DNA of 5,460 bases from Thermoflexia bacterium. GTDB lineage: Bacteria > Chloroflexota > Anaerolineae > B4-G1 > SLSP01. Positions 4,498 to 5,460 of the stretch are shown here, one piece after another. The DNA is taken from positions 1 through 5,460 of the forward strand of contig JAUWHU010000157.1 of the NCBI GenBank assembly GCA_030605705.1, read 5' to 3'. Below the pieces are notes generated by a model that worked only from the letters and a program-made list of their open reading frames with translations, ran no database searches and was not told the DNA's origin. The stretch's first letter is position 1. Every line of letters begins with the position of its first letter. A program made the position numbers and the translations under genes.

Positions 4498-5012
4498 GAA
4501 CCATACTCGAACAGATTCCCCGCCTGATAGATATCCATCTGCACCTGCGAGAACGGCAGCGCCGCGAACGTCCGCGCGTCGTGACGCACTGTCCCCGTCA
4601 CGAAATCCACGGCGAGTGTGTCACCGCTCTGGAAGGCGGAGGCGATCTCCGTGAGGCCCGGCACGGTGAGGATGGGCATGCCGCTGTTAATGGCGTTGCG
4701 CTTGTAGATCGCGCCGCAGCTCTCGGCGATGAGCGCCGCGATGCCCAACGCCCGGAAGCAATCCACGGCCTGCTGCCGCGACGATCCCGCGCCGAAGTTC
4801 TGGCCCGCCATCACGACGTCGCCGGGCTGCGCCTGTTGCGCGAAATCCTCCCAGCCGGGGAGATTATCCAGCGTATATTGCCCCATCGCGTCCACATCGG
4901 TGATGTGCAAGTAGCGGTTGTGGAAGATCATGTCGGTGTCAATGTCGTCGTAAAGACGGCCTTTGGGGTCCGTGAGCACCCAGAGGCGACCAGTTATTTG
5001 AGTAGATTTCAT
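4455..5012 (-). CDS. leuD: Second LeuD-like small subunit (aconitase-type swivel domain)
   Basis: Small subunit of a LeuC/LeuD-type hydro-lyase, 185 residues. Motifs: YDDIDTDMIF (21-30), the substrate loop YLHI (34-37), GQNFGAGSSRQQA (70-82) and KRNAINSGMPIL (104-115). It differs from the other small subunit in the window: the Cys of the GCGSSR motif is Ala here, the loop is YLHI rather than YTYS, and there is an N-terminal insertion (about 10-20). It may therefore serve a different substrate or large subunit. The ATG at 5012 has GGAAGGGG just upstream. Residues 173-185 (from K173) are encoded by the heptamer array and are probably a recent, non-conserved tail. No large subunit lies directly upstream; instead there is an attC-like site and an AT-rich gene. 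The LeuC-like gene is downstream, beyond the opposite-strand toxin-antitoxin operon. Family assignment is firm, partner and substrate open. Confidence 0.9.
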   Translation of the reverse strand: MKSTQITGRLWVLTDPKGRLYDDIDTDMIFHNRYLHITDVDAMGQYTLDNLPGWEDFAQQAQPGDVVMAGQNFGAGSSRQQAVDCFRALGIAALIAESCGAIYKRNAINSGMPILTVPGLTEIASAFQSGDTLAVDFVTGTVRHDARTFAALPFSQVQMDIYQAGNLFEYGSKLEVESQRSKVEG

Positions 5013-5064
5013 CTTTCCCCTTCCACCCGGACCAGATCAAAAAACTAAGCTGCGGGTGACTTAT

Positions 5065-5155
5065 GCCCTAATCATTCCTTTACAAGCTACCAAACAGTCG
5101 AAAATCGCTCCCGTACCCTCGGGCGACAGCCCGTTAGCTTGAGCGTGGGTTAGGC
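5065..5155 (-). other. Integron attC-like recombination site (59-base element), probably degenerate at one end
   Basis: Read on the minus strand: GCCTAAC (5149-5155) fits the R'' consensus RYYYAAC, then a 5-nt spacer and CTCAAGC (5137-5143) as L''. After a central region comes GCTTG (5083-5087) as L', and near 5065-5073 GATTAGGGC where R' (GTTRRRY) is expected. The L arms pair over 7 bp (5083-5089 with 5135-5141). The centre holds a CGGGC-GACA-GCCCG hairpin (5120-5133). It starts 2 nt after the stop of the AT-rich gene, the normal place in a gene cassette, and its 91-nt length is in the usual range. The R' end has lost the conserved GTT, so the site may be inactive. No integrase is visible. 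Confidence 0.6.
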
Positions 5156-5157
5156 GT

Positions 5158-5457
5158 TTATAAATTTGTAATTTTATACTCGAACAATTGAACCTTTAAC
5201 TTTGGATAGTTTGTATTCAAAATTTCAATCTGCTCTTTAGCAATGCCAGAGTATCCTCCAACAACAATCATTCCTTGGACATTTGGAACAATTTCAATCG
5301 TATCCCGATCTGGTTTTCCAATTATCCCCATAATTTTCTTCTGAGAATAATGCTTTTCATAACATGATTTATATGCCAAAAAGTGTTCATCTACATGATC
5401 AACATAAGTGCCTAATTGACGAGCTACTTTATTCTTCAATTCAAGATTATTACCCAT
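5158..5457 (-). CDS. AT-rich gene of unknown function, possible integron cassette gene (may continue beyond right edge)
   Basis: At least 99 residues ending in TAA 2 nt before the attC-like site. By hand count about 32% GC, against a clearly GC-rich cluster elsewhere, and with different codon use, so it is probably acquired by transfer. I do not recognise the protein securely. Visible pattern: ELKNKVARQLGTYVDHV (6-22), then a run with many aromatic and lysine residues, then GMIVVGG (62-68), and a C-terminal IEILNTNYPKLKVQLFEYKI. An 'aRQL..Y' helix followed by a hydrophobic strand ending in GG and a final 'lkvqLFeY' strand resembles the C-terminal half of PD-(D/E)XK-type nuclease domains such as DUF4263/Shedu-like proteins; this is a weak resemblance. 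The ATG at 5457 is only 3 nt from the window edge with no visible ribosome binding site, so it may be internal and the gene truncated. Confidence 0.6.
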   Translation of the reverse strand: MGNNLELKNKVARQLGTYVDHVDEHFLAYKSCYEKHYSQKKIMGIIGKPDRDTIEIVPNVQGMIVVGGYSGIAKEQIEILNTNYPKLKVQLFEYKITNL

Positions 5458-5460
5458 TTT

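Noticed and set aside
4581..5048. Plus-strand open frame opposite the second LeuD-like gene
   Set aside because: Shadow of the minus-strand gene; no domain pattern.

Overview
The window is a metabolic gene cluster from a moderately GC-rich bacterium, broken up by accessory elements. Four genes on the minus strand encode hydro-lyase and dehydrogenase subunits of the leucine, homocitrate or citrate type: a LeuD-like small subunit (4455-5012), a LeuC-like large subunit (2364-3617), a second LeuD-like small subunit (927-1427) and an isocitrate/isopropylmalate-type dehydrogenase cut by the left edge (1-803). Together they would isomerise a 2-hydroxy tricarboxylate or alkylmalate and then oxidatively decarboxylate it. 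The exact substrate (isopropylmalate, homocitrate or citrate) cannot be fixed from this sequence.

Three accessory units interrupt or flank this set. (1) A DUF3800-family gene (1720-2355) starts 8 nt after the LeuC-like stop and so is probably co-translated with it. Running toward it from the other side is a candidate structured small RNA (about 1594-1720, plus strand) with a perfect consensus promoter (TTGACA, 17 bp, TATAAT) and a U-rich end that abuts the DUF3800 stop codon. (2) Between the LeuC-like gene and the upstream LeuD-like gene is a plus-strand two-gene operon (3766-4448): a Phd/YefM-type antitoxin overlapping a HicA-like toxin by ATGA, with a strong promoter and a 15-bp perfect palindrome at its expected start point. 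(3) At the right end an AT-rich gene (5158-5457, about 32% GC by hand count) is followed 2 nt after its stop by an integron attC-like site (5065-5155), so it looks like a gene cassette or cassette remnant.

Several gaps carry short arrays of exactly 7-bp degenerate repeats (851-878, 898-939, 1451-1485, 3678-3698, 4449-4497), each with its own consensus. One has become the last 13 codons of the upstream LeuD-like gene. Such heptamer arrays, the archaeal-length LeuC/LeuD subunits and the HicA-like toxin would fit a Chloroflexota-like organism; this is an inference from recollected genome style, with low to moderate confidence.

The best candidate for an undescribed system is the DUF3800 gene with its convergent small RNA. 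DUF3800-associated RNA motifs have been reported before by comparative genomics, but their function is unknown to me.
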